Origin: an uncultured Clostridia bacterium
GTDB lineage: Bacteria > Bacillota_A > Clostridia > Christensenellales > Aristaeellaceae
Assembly (NCBI GenBank): GCA_947165745.1
Contig: CAMVBO010000115.1
Location: 1-6,189 of the forward strand
DNA: 6,189 bases
Reading direction: 5' to 3'
Program-made: the position numbers and the translations under genes
Notes under the pieces: model-generated
Told to the model about the DNA's origin: nothing
The model's input: only the letters and a program-made list of their open reading frames with translations
Database searches by the model: none
Shown: in pieces, positions 6,167 to 6,189 of the stretch
How positions within the stretch are numbered: the first letter of the stretch is position 1
Layout: the number at the start of each line of letters is the position of its first letter

Positions 6167-6189
6167 GGTTTCATCAGGGTATGATTAAC

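Noticed and set aside
1..6189. CRISPR array, tRNA, rRNA, insertion sequence or phage genes
   Set aside because: No regularly spaced repeats, cloverleaf sequences, transposase motifs or phage proteins were seen; the window is almost fully explained by c-di-GMP genes.

Overview
The window is a compact cyclic-di-GMP signalling locus. Three genes lie head to tail on the minus strand and look like one operon. A fourth, cut by the left edge, runs toward them on the plus strand. The organism is probably a GC-rich anaerobic Firmicute (a Clostridia-type bacterium). This is inferred from protein style (FIST fused to GGDEF, a 7TM histidine-kinase-type sensor on a GGDEF-EAL protein, PAS modules), a clear housekeeping-type promoter and Shine-Dalgarno-led starts. 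No taxonomic marker gene is present, so the placement is tentative.

Layout, in transcription order from the right. At 5914-6189 is an AT-rich intergenic stretch holding a good sigma-A-type promoter for the operon (TTGCAC, 17 bp, TAAAAT). It also holds a possible plus-strand 19-codon ORF with a strong ribosome binding site and a possible divergent plus-strand promoter. At 5913-4126 is a soluble FIST-GGDEF protein with an intact GGEEF site, the predicted diguanylate cyclase. At 4121-1842 is a membrane protein (7TM-PAS-GGDEF-EAL) whose GGDEF site has decayed to SGDTF while its EAL site is complete, so it is predicted to be a phosphodiesterase. At 1803-160 is a soluble protein with an N-terminal EAL domain, all catalytic residues present, followed by two PAS-like regions. 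At 1-100 is the last part of another EAL protein on the plus strand, whose C-terminus resembles that of the 7TM protein. A stem-loop separates the convergent 3' ends.

Read together, the operon pairs one predicted c-di-GMP synthase with two predicted hydrolases. Each carries a different kind of sensor: cytosolic FIST, membrane 7TM plus PAS, and cytosolic PAS-like. The very short gap between the first two genes (4 bases, with the first gene's stop codon abutting the second gene's ribosome binding site) suggests coupled translation. The architecture suggests a local, multi-input c-di-GMP switch, but no effector (PilZ, riboswitch, exopolysaccharide or motility gene) is visible, so the output is unknown. 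The individual domain families are all known; what deserves attention is their combination, the degenerate GGDEF domain and the EAL-first architecture.
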